Shown piece by piece: positions 8,424 to 17,336 of a stretch of DNA of 33,705 bases (the stretch's first letter is position 1; each line of letters starts with the position of its first letter). The position numbers and the translations under genes are program-made. The notes below the pieces were generated by a model, which saw only the letters and a list, made by a program, of their open reading frames with translations, had not been told where the DNA came from and did not search any database. The stretch is from Entomomonas sp945283395 (GTDB lineage: Bacteria; Pseudomonadota; Gammaproteobacteria; Pseudomonadales; Pseudomonadaceae), in the NCBI GenBank assembly GCA_946480835.1, contig CAMLLC010000019.1, positions 1-33,705 on the forward strand, in the 5' to 3' direction.

Positions 8424-9787
8424 TTTGTCTCAGCCATAGCATCATTTTTATTAGTTATTTTGGTCACCTTGGCTAATAGAATCTTTGGTCCTTTCATTTT
8501 CTTCACAGTAATGGTAAGCCCTTCCGTTTCAATGACCTCTTCTTCTTCAGGGACTCTATTAAGGGTTTCATAAATAAGCCCTGCCATGGTTTCAGCCGCT
8601 ATATGATCAAGATCAACCCCTAATAATCTTTCAATTTTAAATAGCGGAGTATCGCCTTTAACTAATAATTTACCCGGTTGGTAAGATAAAACTCCTCGCT
8701 CCGTTTTGCGGTGTTCATCTTGAATATCTCCTACTAATACTTCTAACACATCTTCCATCGTCAAAAAGCCTACTACTTTATGATCTGCTTCTTCCACTAA
8801 TGCAAAATGGACACCGCCTTGTTTAAATTGCTCTAACAATTCACCTAATGGCATGTGTTTAGACACCCGCTCTAAAGGACGAGATAAATCTTCTAAATCA
8901 AAATTAAAGTTAGCTCTATTTTCCTCATCAGCTAATCCGAGCAATAAATCTTTGATGTGTAAAAGCCCAGTAAAATTACCTGTTTCAGCATGATAGATAG
9001 GATAACGGCTAAACTTGTAGCGTTTAATTAAGTCTAACACATCATCTAAAGAAGCATCTTGCTCTATGTATATTAAATCCTCTCTTGAATTAGCCCAATC
9101 AACTGCCTCTAATTCTGCCATTTCAACGGCAGAAGCCATTACACTCATACCTCTATCACTAGGGTCATGAGCTCTACTTGAATGTAAAATAACCTTCAAC
9201 TCTTCTCTACTATAATAATGCTCATGGGGCTGTGATTTACCTTGTCCTGCAATACGCAAAATAGCATTGGCACTATGATTAAGTAACCAAATAGCAGGAT
9301 ACATTCCCCAATAGAATAAATATAAAGGCACTGCTGTCCATAGGGAAAGTCTTTCAGGTTGTCTAATGGCCCAAGATTTAGGAGCTAGCTCTCCTACCAC
9401 AATATGCAAATAAGAGATAATAAAAAAGGCTATAAAGAAAGCGGCTGCTTTAATTATTTCAGGTGATGTTACTGCTATTTTAGCTAATAGCGGCGCTATT
9501 AATTCAGCAACAGCAGGTTCGCCAACCCAACCTAAGCCCAATGAAGCTAGAGTGATCCCAAGCTGGCAGGCTGATAAATAAGCATCTAATTGTTGGTGTA
9601 CCTTCTTTAAGATGCGACCTCGCCACCCATTAAAATTAGCTATAACTTCTATTCGAGTTGCTCTGAGTTTAACCATGCCAAACTCAGCAGCCACGAAGAA
9701 GCCATTAAGTAATACTAAGAAAAATGCGAATAATACTAGTAATAAATCTGCAGAATAAGTTAAAAAACTGTTAAGCGAAAGGCCCAT
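8420..9787 (-). CDS. CNNM/CBS/CorC-type membrane protein (HlyC/CorC family)
   Basis: A 455 aa inner membrane protein of the family loosely called hemolysin C/CorC, linked to Mg2+ or Co2+ handling in some members. The first 190 residues are the CNNM (DUF21) transmembrane domain, with GFFVAAEFGMVKLRATRIE near the N-terminus. Two CBS domains follow (about 215-345, including FSRYPIYHAETGNFTGLLHIKDLL and VVGFLTMEDVLEVLVG). A C-terminal CorC/HlyC domain (about 365-440) ends the protein. The ATG at 9787 lacks a well-placed ribosome binding site (AAGG is 16 bases away), so the start is less certain than the identity. The substrate cannot be read from the sequence. Confidence 0.92.
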   Translation of the reverse strand: MGLSLNSFLTYSADLLLVLFAFFLVLLNGFFVAAEFGMVKLRATRIEVIANFNGWRGRILKKVHQQLDAYLSACQLGITLASLGLGWVGEPAVAELIAPLLAKIAVTSPEIIKAAAFFIAFFIISYLHIVVGELAPKSWAIRQPERLSLWTAVPLYLFYWGMYPAIWLLNHSANAILRIAGQGKSQPHEHYYSREELKVILHSSRAHDPSDRGMSVMASAVEMAELEAVDWANSREDLIYIEQDASLDDVLDLIKRYKFSRYPIYHAETGNFTGLLHIKDLLLGLADEENRANFNFDLEDLSRPLERVSKHMPLGELLEQFKQGGVHFALVEEADHKVVGFLTMEDVLEVLVGDIQDEHRKTERGVLSYQPGKLLVKGDTPLFKIERLLGVDLDHIAAETMAGLIYETLNRVPEEEEVIETEGLTITVKKMKGPKILLAKVTKITNKNDAMAETN

Positions 9788-9876
9788 ATATGTATAAAAG
9801 TTACCTTAGATTTGTATATCTTGCATTTAATCTATACTAAGTGCAAGTATTCTTATAAAATATCTTGTTACTTTTA

Positions 9877-10770
9877 TTAATATATTGAATAATCTATAAC
9901 AAGACCTAACCAAATAGCAAATCCAGCCCATTGATTATGATAAAAAGCTTTAAAACAGCTAATAGGGTCTAACTTACTAGTCATATAAAATTCCCACATA
10001 AAACATATAATAGCTATTAATAACCCTATATAAAAATACCAACCAAAATCCAAAAATACACCCACAATAGCAAAAGCTAATAGATGAATACCTTGAAGAA
10101 TGGCAATAATTAATCTAACGTATTGACCAAACGCTATAGCAGTAGATTTTACACCTATTTTTAAATCATCCGCTCGATCAGACATAGCATAATAAGTATC
10201 AAATGCAACCGTCCAAGCCACATTAGCCAAAAAAAGGAGCCAAGCATACCAAGGCAATTGCCCTGTTTCAGCAGTAAAAACCATCAAGATGCCCCATGAA
10301 TAGGCCGCTCCTAATACAATCTGTGGATAATGAGTGATGCGTTTCATAAAGGGATAACAAGCAGCTACCGCTATCGCCCCAAAGGATAAATAAAAAGTGA
10401 TTTGATTAGTACAAAGCACTAATAATAAACAACCCAATAATAAGCAAAACAATAATGTAAAAGCTTCTTTAGGAATAATTTTTTTTCCTGCTAAAGGCCT
10501 ATCTTTGGTACGAGCTACATAACCATCAAAATTACGATCAGCAAAATCATTGATAATACAACCTGCTGAACGCATTAAGATTACCCCTAAGGTAAAAATA
10601 ATAACATCTTTAATAGAAGGTGACCCCTTGCCAGCAATCCACAAAGCAGACAATGTAGGCCACATTAATAAATAGATACCTATGGGTTTATCCAATCGCA
10701 CTAACTGTATAAAGTCCCAAGCCCTTGGGTGTAATTTATCCGATTGTTTTTTTAACCATACTACGTACAT
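9877..10770 (-). CDS. ubiA: 4-Hydroxybenzoate polyprenyltransferase
   Basis: Membrane prenyltransferase that attaches the polyprenyl tail to 4-hydroxybenzoate, committing it to ubiquinone. Both Asp-rich motifs that bind Mg-diphosphate are present: NDFADRNFD (near residue 65) and, further on, DTYYAMSDRADDLKIGVKS. Multiple hydrophobic helices fill the rest. A longer frame begins at a GTG at 10797, but the ATG at 10770 has AGGA six bases ahead and gives 297 aa, close to the usual 290. ubiC, which often precedes ubiA, is not beside it here. Another ubiquinone gene, ubiX, lies 17 kb away. Confidence 0.96.
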   Translation of the reverse strand: MYVVWLKKQSDKLHPRAWDFIQLVRLDKPIGIYLLMWPTLSALWIAGKGSPSIKDVIIFTLGVILMRSAGCIINDFADRNFDGYVARTKDRPLAGKKIIPKEAFTLLFCLLLGCLLLVLCTNQITFYLSFGAIAVAACYPFMKRITHYPQIVLGAAYSWGILMVFTAETGQLPWYAWLLFLANVAWTVAFDTYYAMSDRADDLKIGVKSTAIAFGQYVRLIIAILQGIHLLAFAIVGVFLDFGWYFYIGLLIAIICFMWEFYMTSKLDPISCFKAFYHNQWAGFAIWLGLVIDYSIY

Positions 10771-10899
10771 CTTGAGTCCTAAACTATTTGCTTTCACCTA
10801 CTAACTTAGCCATTAATAATTACTTATTGGCAATCTATTTTAAATTTGTTTGGCTTATCATCATAAGTTAGTAACTTATAATAAACCTAATAAGCAAGA

Positions 10900-12873
10900 T
10901 CAATAATGTAATTTATGTAAGTCTAAACCACCACTAGCCTTATGCAATGCCTTTAATTGCTTACTCAACATTTTAATATTAGTTTCTGTACCCTCTAACT
11001 CAAGCAATAATGCTTTAGGTAAGATCATTTTTAATTGATCTTTAAGATTATTCATTAGTTTAGCTAATAACTGCTGTTGCTCTACACTTTTTCTAGTAAG
11101 GGCATTAACCTCCTCTGGTAAAGGTAAACCATAACCCTCTTTCAATAAACTGGCTGGCCTAGATAAAAAAGCACTATGTACTATCATTTTTTGAATATTA
11201 TCTTGGGTCGCTAAAGAATCTTTATCACTTACCCTATTTCTATTAGCCAAATAACGTTGTTTTAGTAGCTGTATAGCTAATAATGTTTGCCTTCGTCCTG
11301 CTGCCTGCTCTAATAAAATTAATGCCGCAGTAGTACGCAAATTGGCAGCCTTAAAATATTTACTTCTATCTAACGCAGAACGTTGTAACCAATCATCAAC
11401 TGTTTCATCGGAAATACTCAATTGCTGTTTAAGTACCTTAAACATCAATTCGTACCTTTCTCGATACGAATCGAAATAATAACCTTTTTTCATCGCTTCA
11501 GATCTATTATCTAAAACTGTAGGATCTGCCAAGCCACGTACTTCTAGTAATTTTAATAAGCCGCTAGGGGTGATGGTATCTAATGTTTGCAAATCTTTTC
11601 TAGCAATACTACTACGTAATAGTTTTAAGGTTTCTACTGCACAATTATTAGAAATAAAATAATAGTTGCCATCATAACTCCAATGCAGTTCTACTGCTTG
11701 ATCTACCAATGACAATAATTGTGGTCTTGTTAATTTTAGGGGAATCGACTCTAGTGGCCGCCATTCTAGTTTAGTGTATTCGTCAACCACTTGATTAAGA
11801 GGTAAGATAAATAAACGTGATGGATAACTGCCTGTTAGCCCTTTAATACTTGACAGTTGTAAATCATTGATAAAAGCCCTATAAGATAATACTCTATGGT
11901 ATTCTAAATCTAATCGACAGTCTGGCCCTCTAGGTCTATTGGGAGCACAAATAACTAACCTTAACATGCTATGCCCCCAACGACTCATCCATTCTTTATT
12001 GGCCGCCGCAAAAAGATAATCTACTTGGTAAATACGTTCAGGATCTAACTGCTCAAGGGGTGAACCATTAGGATCATCATTTGCAAACAAATAAACATAG
12101 TCTTTTGGACACTGCCTTTGGTTGGCAGGTTGCCAATTAAAATATTGAGAAAACCAAGCATTTAACCTAGGTCGTCGACAAGCAAAATTAGGGTCTAATA
12201 AAAAATACTCCATATTAACGGCTACAAACTCTTGTGGATTAGTTAGCTCATATTTATCTGGAGATCTAGCAATATGCCCATTTTGATCATCGCGCAAGCC
12301 GTGTTCACCTACTAGTAATGGCCAACCTGCTAAGTCTAATAAGGTAGCATCATCACTTAAACTAAAATGCCTTGCAGTAAAGCCTGCACAATATAAGGGT
12401 AAAGTCTTAAAGCCTTGCTCCTGAGCTAGCCGTTTACAATATTTAATGGGCGATCGTTGTGCTTCGCTGAACAAACCTGCATCATCATACAAATGGGTGA
12501 GTTCATGCAATATTGTTGCTAATAATTCTTTCCTGACAGTACCATGTATTCTGTTGGTTTGCTTAGTAGCGGCACTACCATCAGTTAAAGGAATTAATAA
12601 TCGTTTATTTAAGTTTAAGCCATATCGACCATTAGTCTGACCATAAGCCGCTGCTGGCAAATGACTAGACCATTTTATTATAATTTCCCTATCAAGTTTT
12701 TGAATAAAGGAAGGAGGTAAAGCCGCTTTAGCCTCTATTAAAAGTTGCTCACTGGCAAGCTGCTGAGATCTTGTTAAGCCTTGTATATCTAATTTTAACG
12801 AGAGCTCAGCCAAGCTATAGTGGCTATAAAGACTTATACTAACAGCAATTATTACTAGTACTAATCTTATCAC
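10900..12873 (-). CDS. Exported DUF4105 (Lnb-type) protein with an HExxH metalloprotease-like N-terminal region
   Basis: A 657 aa secreted or periplasmic protein. After a signal peptide (about 1-22) comes a zincin-like region with HELTHLYD (His123, Glu124, His127) and a later Glu-rich helix, EFVAVNMEYFLLD (about 215-227), that may supply the third zinc ligand. The DUF4105 domain follows: RWGHSMLRLV (His301) and SNNCAVETLKLL (Cys411), the His and Asn-Cys positions expected of its NlpC/P60-like fold. The C-terminal 200 residues are mainly helical. It starts with GTG overlapping the stop of the preceding DUF2388 gene (GTGA), so it is coupled to that operon. Two potential hydrolase centres in one chain suggest envelope or lipoprotein processing, but the substrate is unknown. 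Confidence 0.85.
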   Translation of the reverse strand: MIRLVLVIIAVSISLYSHYSLAELSLKLDIQGLTRSQQLASEQLLIEAKAALPPSFIQKLDREIIIKWSSHLPAAAYGQTNGRYGLNLNKRLLIPLTDGSAATKQTNRIHGTVRKELLATILHELTHLYDDAGLFSEAQRSPIKYCKRLAQEQGFKTLPLYCAGFTARHFSLSDDATLLDLAGWPLLVGEHGLRDDQNGHIARSPDKYELTNPQEFVAVNMEYFLLDPNFACRRPRLNAWFSQYFNWQPANQRQCPKDYVYLFANDDPNGSPLEQLDPERIYQVDYLFAAANKEWMSRWGHSMLRLVICAPNRPRGPDCRLDLEYHRVLSYRAFINDLQLSSIKGLTGSYPSRLFILPLNQVVDEYTKLEWRPLESIPLKLTRPQLLSLVDQAVELHWSYDGNYYFISNNCAVETLKLLRSSIARKDLQTLDTITPSGLLKLLEVRGLADPTVLDNRSEAMKKGYYFDSYRERYELMFKVLKQQLSISDETVDDWLQRSALDRSKYFKAANLRTTAALILLEQAAGRRQTLLAIQLLKQRYLANRNRVSDKDSLATQDNIQKMIVHSAFLSRPASLLKEGYGLPLPEEVNALTRKSVEQQQLLAKLMNNLKDQLKMILPKALLLELEGTETNIKMLSKQLKALHKASGGLDLHKLHY

Positions 12874-13202
12874 TTAATGCTAAGAATGGCTTTAGCTAAT
12901 TCTAGATCATTGAGCTTACGCGCTGCTGGATACTCACTTCGAATAAAAGCTACTGCTCTAGTCAAATAAACCCCTTGAATTGCCCCATCTGAAGCCACGT
13001 ATGCTGCTGCATCGCTTTTAGCCGCATGTACTAATTTGAATTTATCACGGGTCGAAGTAGTAGTATCCGAGGTAAAATCGACACTACGTGCAAATGCTCT
13101 AGTCGTAATATCCAACGCTCTTTTGGTCTGATCTAATGCATAAGCATGAGACAAAAAGCAGCACATTGCTAAGACTAAAAATAAGTCACATAATCTCTTC
13201 AT
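12870..13202 (-). CDS. Exported DUF2388 protein (second copy)
   Basis: A small secreted protein of unknown function. MKRLCDLFLVLAMCCFLSHA is a signal peptide; the mature part has TRAFARSVDFTSDTTTSTRDKF and ends in DLELAKAILSIK, like its neighbour. An upstream in-frame ATG at 13220 would add six residues and overlap the previous gene. The ATG at 13202 has AAGGTG nine bases ahead and puts the signal sequence first (110 aa). It follows the first DUF2388 gene by 14 bases and overlaps the DUF4105 gene, forming one operon. DUF2388 proteins are sometimes mislabelled as Holliday junction resolvase-related; nothing here supports that. Confidence 0.85.
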   Translation of the reverse strand: MKRLCDLFLVLAMCCFLSHAYALDQTKRALDITTRAFARSVDFTSDTTTSTRDKFKLVHAAKSDAAAYVASDGAIQGVYLTRAVAFIRSEYPAARKLNDLELAKAILSIK

Positions 13203-13216
13203 ATTGTATTTCACCT

Positions 13217-13513
13217 TCATTGAGCTAGAATAGCTTCTGCCAACTCTAAATCTGTAGCTTTTAATTGTGGATTACGTTGACGTATTTCTCGAAAAGCAGC
13301 TTCAATTCGAGCGCCTCTAATTTTACCATTAGATGCGACAAAACCAGCCGCATCACCTGCTGCCTCCTTAACAATTTTATTATTAGAAACACTAGAAGTT
13401 ACTTGTTGCGAGGCATAAAGACTACGTACTACTAGATCAGTCGTTGATTCAAATGCCATGACTGGCGTTACCACCAAAGCTATAAAAAAAACACCTAACA
13501 CTAAATTTCTCAT
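13217..13513 (-). CDS. Exported DUF2388 protein (first copy)
   Basis: First gene of the DUF2388-DUF2388-DUF4105 operon. A signal peptide (MRNLVLGVFFIALVVTPVMA) is followed by about 80 residues with AAGDAAGFVASNGKIRGARIEAAF and a C-terminal ATDLELAEAILAQ that parallels the second copy. The two are therefore tandem duplicates. The frame can be extended to a TTG at 13534, but the ATG at 13513 has GGTGG eight bases ahead and gives the signal peptide directly. Function unknown; tandem DUF2388 genes are common in Pseudomonas. Confidence 0.85.
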   Translation of the reverse strand: MRNLVLGVFFIALVVTPVMAFESTTDLVVRSLYASQQVTSSVSNNKIVKEAAGDAAGFVASNGKIRGARIEAAFREIRQRNPQLKATDLELAEAILAQ

Positions 13514-13597
13514 GGAATTAACCACCCTTTCCAATTCTTGTAATATGATAACAACAATGTAAATTTATTAACATTAAAAGTATTATAATGTAATATG

Positions 13598-14467
13598 CTA
13601 ACAAGGGTCAGCATGAATTATCACATCAGCTTGTGGCCATTGTTGCTGAATAACCCCTCTGATCTGTAAACAAAGCTGGTGTGCTTTAAATAAACTCATA
13701 GTAGCCGGTAATTCAACATGTAATTGGACAAACCAATGGCTACCTGATTTACGAGTTTTTAGGTCATGAATACCCATAACATCAGGCACTGCTTCTGCTA
13801 GAGCCAGCATCTGCTTAACAACTTTTTCTGGGAGCTCTTTATCCATCAGAATAGCTATCGCTTCTTTACCTACTGAATAAGCACTCCATAAAATATAACA
13901 AGCTATCAATACTCCAAAAAAAGTATCACTCTGTTGCCATCCGTGATAACTTAGCAACAAGGCTAATAAGATACTTATATTTAACAAAATATCTGATTTG
14001 TAGTGTAATGAATCGGCAGTAATAGCTGTTGAAGCCGTTTTCTTTACCACATAACGTTGAAATATTACTAATGCGATAGTAATAACTAACGAAAAGAGCA
14101 TTACTAAAATACTCCAATAAGCATTTACCAATGGAATAGGTTGCAAAAGATGTTTCACTCCTTGCCAACCTACAAAAAGTGCACTGATGGTAATAAAAAC
14201 AGCTTGTCCTAAACCTGCTAATGCTTCTGCTTTGCCATGACCAAATCTATGATTGTGATCGGCGGGTTTCAAAGCGATCGTAATAGCTATTAGGTTAAGC
14301 AATGAAGCTAAACTATCCAACAATGAATCTGTTAGACCAGCCAATAAACTCACCGACCCTGTTAACCACCAAATAGCAGCTTTTAATAATACTAGTAATA
14401 TAGCCACCATTACGGAGGCTATAGCCGCTGTCTTAATTAATTTAGCATGCTGAGGTACTGCTACCAT
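13598..14467 (-). CDS. fieF: Cation diffusion facilitator, FieF type
   Basis: Inner membrane proton-coupled exporter of divalent metals (Fe2+ and Zn2+ in the E. coli relative). Six hydrophobic helices are followed by a cytoplasmic domain. The transport-site residues are all present at the FieF spacing: Asp47 and Asp51 (LTDSLLDSL) in helix 2, and His155 and Asp159 (HYKSD) in helix 5. HNHRFGHGKAEALAG follows helix 2. At 289 aa it has the family's usual length. GAGG precedes the ATG. It lies 12 bases after the GNAT gene and so may share a transcript with ftsB-ispD-GNAT. Confidence 0.92.
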   Translation of the reverse strand: MVAVPQHAKLIKTAAIASVMVAILLVLLKAAIWWLTGSVSLLAGLTDSLLDSLASLLNLIAITIALKPADHNHRFGHGKAEALAGLGQAVFITISALFVGWQGVKHLLQPIPLVNAYWSILVMLFSLVITIALVIFQRYVVKKTASTAITADSLHYKSDILLNISILLALLLSYHGWQQSDTFFGVLIACYILWSAYSVGKEAIAILMDKELPEKVVKQMLALAEAVPDVMGIHDLKTRKSGSHWFVQLHVELPATMSLFKAHQLCLQIRGVIQQQWPQADVIIHADPC

Positions 14468-14479
14468 AATAGACCTCTT

Positions 14480-15004
14480 TCAATAAGGTGTTCTATCAGC
14501 CTCACCCAAAGCTAGCTGCATAAGCACCGTATCAAGCCAGCGATTATGCTTCCAACCAACTGATTGGAGAGTACCTACCTTTTTGAAGCCTAAACTTGCA
14601 TGTAATCTTAAAGAGGGATAATTTGCAGAATCTCCTATCACAGCAACCATTTGTCGAAAATTTCTGAGCTCAGCTTCAATGATCAACTGCTGCAATAATG
14701 CCTTACCTATTCCTTGCCCTCTTACTTCTTTATTTAAATAAATAGAATCTTCTACCGTTCCATGGAAAGCAGGGCGCGCTCTAAATGCTCCAGCATAGGC
14801 ATAACCTACCACCTGCCCAGCTTTCTCCGCTACCAGATAGGGATAATTATTAACCAATAACCACTCCCGTCGCTGTAGCATTTCGGTAACTGTGGGAGGC
14901 TCTAATTCAAAGGTAGCTACACCATTTATTACCGCCTCTGCATAAATAGTACTAATAACTTCTATATCTTTTGTTTCACAATGCCTTATAACTAAGTTAT
15001 GCAT
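14480..15004 (-). CDS. GNAT N-acetyltransferase, Pat/MddA type
   Basis: A cytoplasmic acetyl-CoA-dependent N-acetyltransferase. It resembles the phosphinothricin/methionine-sulfoximine acetyltransferases: IYAEAVINGVATFELEPP near the N-terminus, VVGYAYAGAFRARPAF, the acetyl-CoA loop VRGQGIGKALL, and LHASLGFKKVGTL and GWKHNRWLDTVLMQ near the end. The natural substrate is unknown, probably a glutamate or methionine analogue. An in-frame ATG at 15016 overlaps ispD; the ATG at 15004 has GGA seven bases ahead and starts four bases after the ispD stop, so I chose it (174 aa). Confidence 0.88.
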   Translation of the reverse strand: MHNLVIRHCETKDIEVISTIYAEAVINGVATFELEPPTVTEMLQRREWLLVNNYPYLVAEKAGQVVGYAYAGAFRARPAFHGTVEDSIYLNKEVRGQGIGKALLQQLIIEAELRNFRQMVAVIGDSANYPSLRLHASLGFKKVGTLQSVGWKHNRWLDTVLMQLALGEADRTPY

Positions 15005-15008
15005 GTCA

Positions 15009-15716
15009 TTATCCATACGTAAAATAGGGAGCTAACCATTCTATATCTTCTGGCCTAGTAATTTTTCTGTTATCACTGCGTCCCTCCACCAATAAAGGGG
15101 CATAACCTGCTAATTCCATAGCAGAGGCTTCATCAGTTATCATTTGATTAGCTTGTAAAGCTTGCTCTAAAGCTTGTTGTAATATGCCTAATCTAAATGC
15201 TTGTGGTGTTAGGGCGTGCCAGACTGAGCTTCTATTCAGCGTTTTAATGACTCTTCCAGAAAGGTCTGCCTGTTTAAGAGTGTCTCTAGCAGGCACGGCT
15301 AATAGTCCACCTATCTCATCTTGCTGAACCTTAATTAATAATTTTTCTAAATCCGATAATTGCAAGTTAGGCCTAGCTGCATCGTGCACCAAGACCCAAT
15401 CATCAAACTGTGCCTGTTTGGCTAATAGCTGTAAGCCTGCCAAAACTGAATGGGCTCTTTCTTTACCACCTTTCACCGTTTGAATGATAGAATCTTTACT
15501 AATAGCTAATTTTGTCCAATAATTGTCAGTAGCTGACAGACAAACCACTATTCCTAATAACTCAGGGAAAGATAAAAAACAATTAAGGGTATGCTCAATA
15601 ACTGTCAAATGACCTAAAGTTAAATATTGTTTTGGAATAGCTGACTGCATGCGTTTACCAATCCCCGCAGCAGGAATAACCACCCAAAAAGGTTTTATCG
15701 CAGATTTATTTTTCAT
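15009..15716 (-). CDS. ispD: 2-C-methyl-D-erythritol 4-phosphate cytidylyltransferase
   Basis: Third enzyme of the MEP isoprenoid pathway: transfers CMP from CTP to methylerythritol phosphate. The nucleotidyltransferase loop WVVIPAAGIGKRM with PKQYL is at residues 12-30, and VHDAARPN and DRPE-like endings (NRKITRPEDIEWL) occur where expected. Its 235 aa length is typical. It overlaps the end of ftsB by eleven bases, a pairing common in gammaproteobacteria. ispF, often the next gene, is absent here; a GNAT gene and fieF follow instead. Confidence 0.95.
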   Translation of the reverse strand: MKNKSAIKPFWVVIPAAGIGKRMQSAIPKQYLTLGHLTVIEHTLNCFLSFPELLGIVVCLSATDNYWTKLAISKDSIIQTVKGGKERAHSVLAGLQLLAKQAQFDDWVLVHDAARPNLQLSDLEKLLIKVQQDEIGGLLAVPARDTLKQADLSGRVIKTLNRSSVWHALTPQAFRLGILQQALEQALQANQMITDEASAMELAGYAPLLVEGRSDNRKITRPEDIEWLAPYFTYG

Positions 15717-16002
15717 TGGGAACTATATAGAGCGTTTCTCCATCCTTTACCATACCAAGGTCATGCCTAGCTTTTTCTTCTATAGTAGCAGTACCCTTTT
15801 TTAATTCAATGACTTGCGCTTCTAACTGGCGATTTTTTTCCAGCAATTTTTTATTTTCTAATTCTTGCGCTGCAATTTGTCGTTTCAATTCTTCTGTGTG
15901 TCTAATACCACCTTCACCCCACCAAAGCCTATACTGTAACCCCGCTAATAGGAGTAGCAATACTATAAATAACCAATAAGGGCTACGCAACACAGATGAC
16001 AT
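15706..16002 (-). CDS. ftsB: Cell division protein FtsB
   Basis: A small bitopic divisome protein that pairs with FtsL and FtsQ at the septum. It has a short cytoplasmic start, one transmembrane helix (about residues 9-25), then a periplasmic coiled coil (IRHTEELKRQIAAQELENKK to about residue 75) and the conserved EEKARHDLGMVKDGETLY. The 98 aa length is normal. The ribosome binding site is weak. It directly precedes and overlaps ispD. In Pseudomonas eno usually lies upstream; here an envelope O-acetylation-like operon does. Confidence 0.95.
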   Translation of the reverse strand: MSSVLRSPYWLFIVLLLLLAGLQYRLWWGEGGIRHTEELKRQIAAQELENKKLLEKNRQLEAQVIELKKGTATIEEKARHDLGMVKDGETLYIVPNEK

Positions 16003-16112
16003 ATTTTTGACTCAATAACCAAACACTATTCTACCAACAATAAGCATACAGCTATTAAACTAATAAACTTAACAGAGGCAAATAGTATAATGTAAAAACT
16101 CAGTATGCATAA

Positions 16113-17336
16113 CTAGTCTTTAGATAAATTAAATAACTCTAATAATGCATTATAGAGACCATCAGCACTTTGTTGATAACCGGCTGGCGTAAGATGGATA
16201 TAATCTTTATTTGCCAGCCTAGCGGAAACCCAACGTTTCATAGCACACTTACCGCCCATAGCTGCTTGCCAATCCCAATAAAGTGTGTGTTGCTGCTTAG
16301 CAACCTCAAGTTGGGCTCTTCTAATGGAATCGGCTTGGGGTGGTTGAAGTGCGTTACAGTTATTAGCTCGTTTCAGCTTATTTCTTTGCAGAGCGTCTGG
16401 AGGAGCAATGATTAAAATGGTGCTATTAGGTAACCTTTTTCTAATTTGTTGAATACTGCTAGTTAACGTTTGCTTATATCTAACTATATTAAAGGGAATT
16501 TCCAACGATTCATTAGTTCCATAAGCAATAATAACCAAATCACTTTTAGCATTAACTAAATCATTCAGCCAATTTTTACGCCATTGTAACCATATATTTT
16601 GTTTAGCCCCATTCAAAGCTATAGGCGATAGTGTAATGCCTGGCATACCGTTTTTTTCTAACCAAATACCACCTAATTTAACTGATTCAGCCGATTCAGC
16701 CACTATTGTAATAGGTAACATCAAATAATAGCTGACATATTGCCAATCTCTATTGCTATTATCTACATCTAGCGTCAGTTCAAAATTCATCCCATCGATG
16801 ATTTTAAGCGGTTGTCCTTTTTTTAATTGCTTAACTAAAAAGGTTACACTCCATAAACTGGATTTTTCTTCAAGATTATAATTTATGATAAGTTGCGCAT
16901 TAGCACTGGTAGGCGTAGCAATGAAGCCTCCCATAGGAAAATCATTGGCAACGCTATTGCGGCTAGAAGTTAAAAGCCAGCCAGTATTGGTGTAATAAAC
17001 AAGTTTATTACGTTGCCCATACACATTCATAGGACTTATCCAGCCTATCCCGGCACTCCCCAAGCGCTGCTGTAGTTTTTCTCTTAACCGCCCGGTAAAA
17101 ATATCAGCTGCTGTATGAGAGTCACCAAATTGGCTAATTCTTAATACTGAATCAGGCGGAGCAACTTTAGCCTGTACTTTAGCAATTTTGTCGCGTAAGT
17201 TAGCTAAATTGCGTTCTCCAAAATTTTGAATGTTAACCTGCCGAATTAATTGATTTGTTGTATTTTGCCCTAACGTGTAAGGTATAGTATTCAAAGACAA
17301 CCAGATCAATATTAAGCGTAGGATAGTTCTATTCAT
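16113..17336 (-). CDS. Exported SGNH hydrolase, possible O-acetylpeptidoglycan esterase (Ape1-like)
   Basis: A 407 aa exported protein with a signal peptide (about 1-23). SGNH blocks are clear: Ser73 in FGDSHTAADIF, Gly243 in ALNGAKQ, Asn275 in AYGTNE, and Asp378/His381 in KDYIHLTPAGY. About 140 residues between blocks I and II (95-235) are beta-rich and could be an inserted carbohydrate-binding domain. From memory, neisserial Ape1 has Ser80, Gly236, Asn268, Asp366 and His369. The 32-residue Gly-Asn gap and the Asp-x-x-His match. It overlaps the preceding SGNH gene by one base (TAATG). Other polysaccharide esterases or O-acetyltransferases remain possible. Confidence 0.75.
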   Translation of the reverse strand: MNRTILRLILIWLSLNTIPYTLGQNTTNQLIRQVNIQNFGERNLANLRDKIAKVQAKVAPPDSVLRISQFGDSHTAADIFTGRLREKLQQRLGSAGIGWISPMNVYGQRNKLVYYTNTGWLLTSSRNSVANDFPMGGFIATPTSANAQLIINYNLEEKSSLWSVTFLVKQLKKGQPLKIIDGMNFELTLDVDNSNRDWQYVSYYLMLPITIVAESAESVKLGGIWLEKNGMPGITLSPIALNGAKQNIWLQWRKNWLNDLVNAKSDLVIIAYGTNESLEIPFNIVRYKQTLTSSIQQIRKRLPNSTILIIAPPDALQRNKLKRANNCNALQPPQADSIRRAQLEVAKQQHTLYWDWQAAMGGKCAMKRWVSARLANKDYIHLTPAGYQQSADGLYNALLELFNLSKD

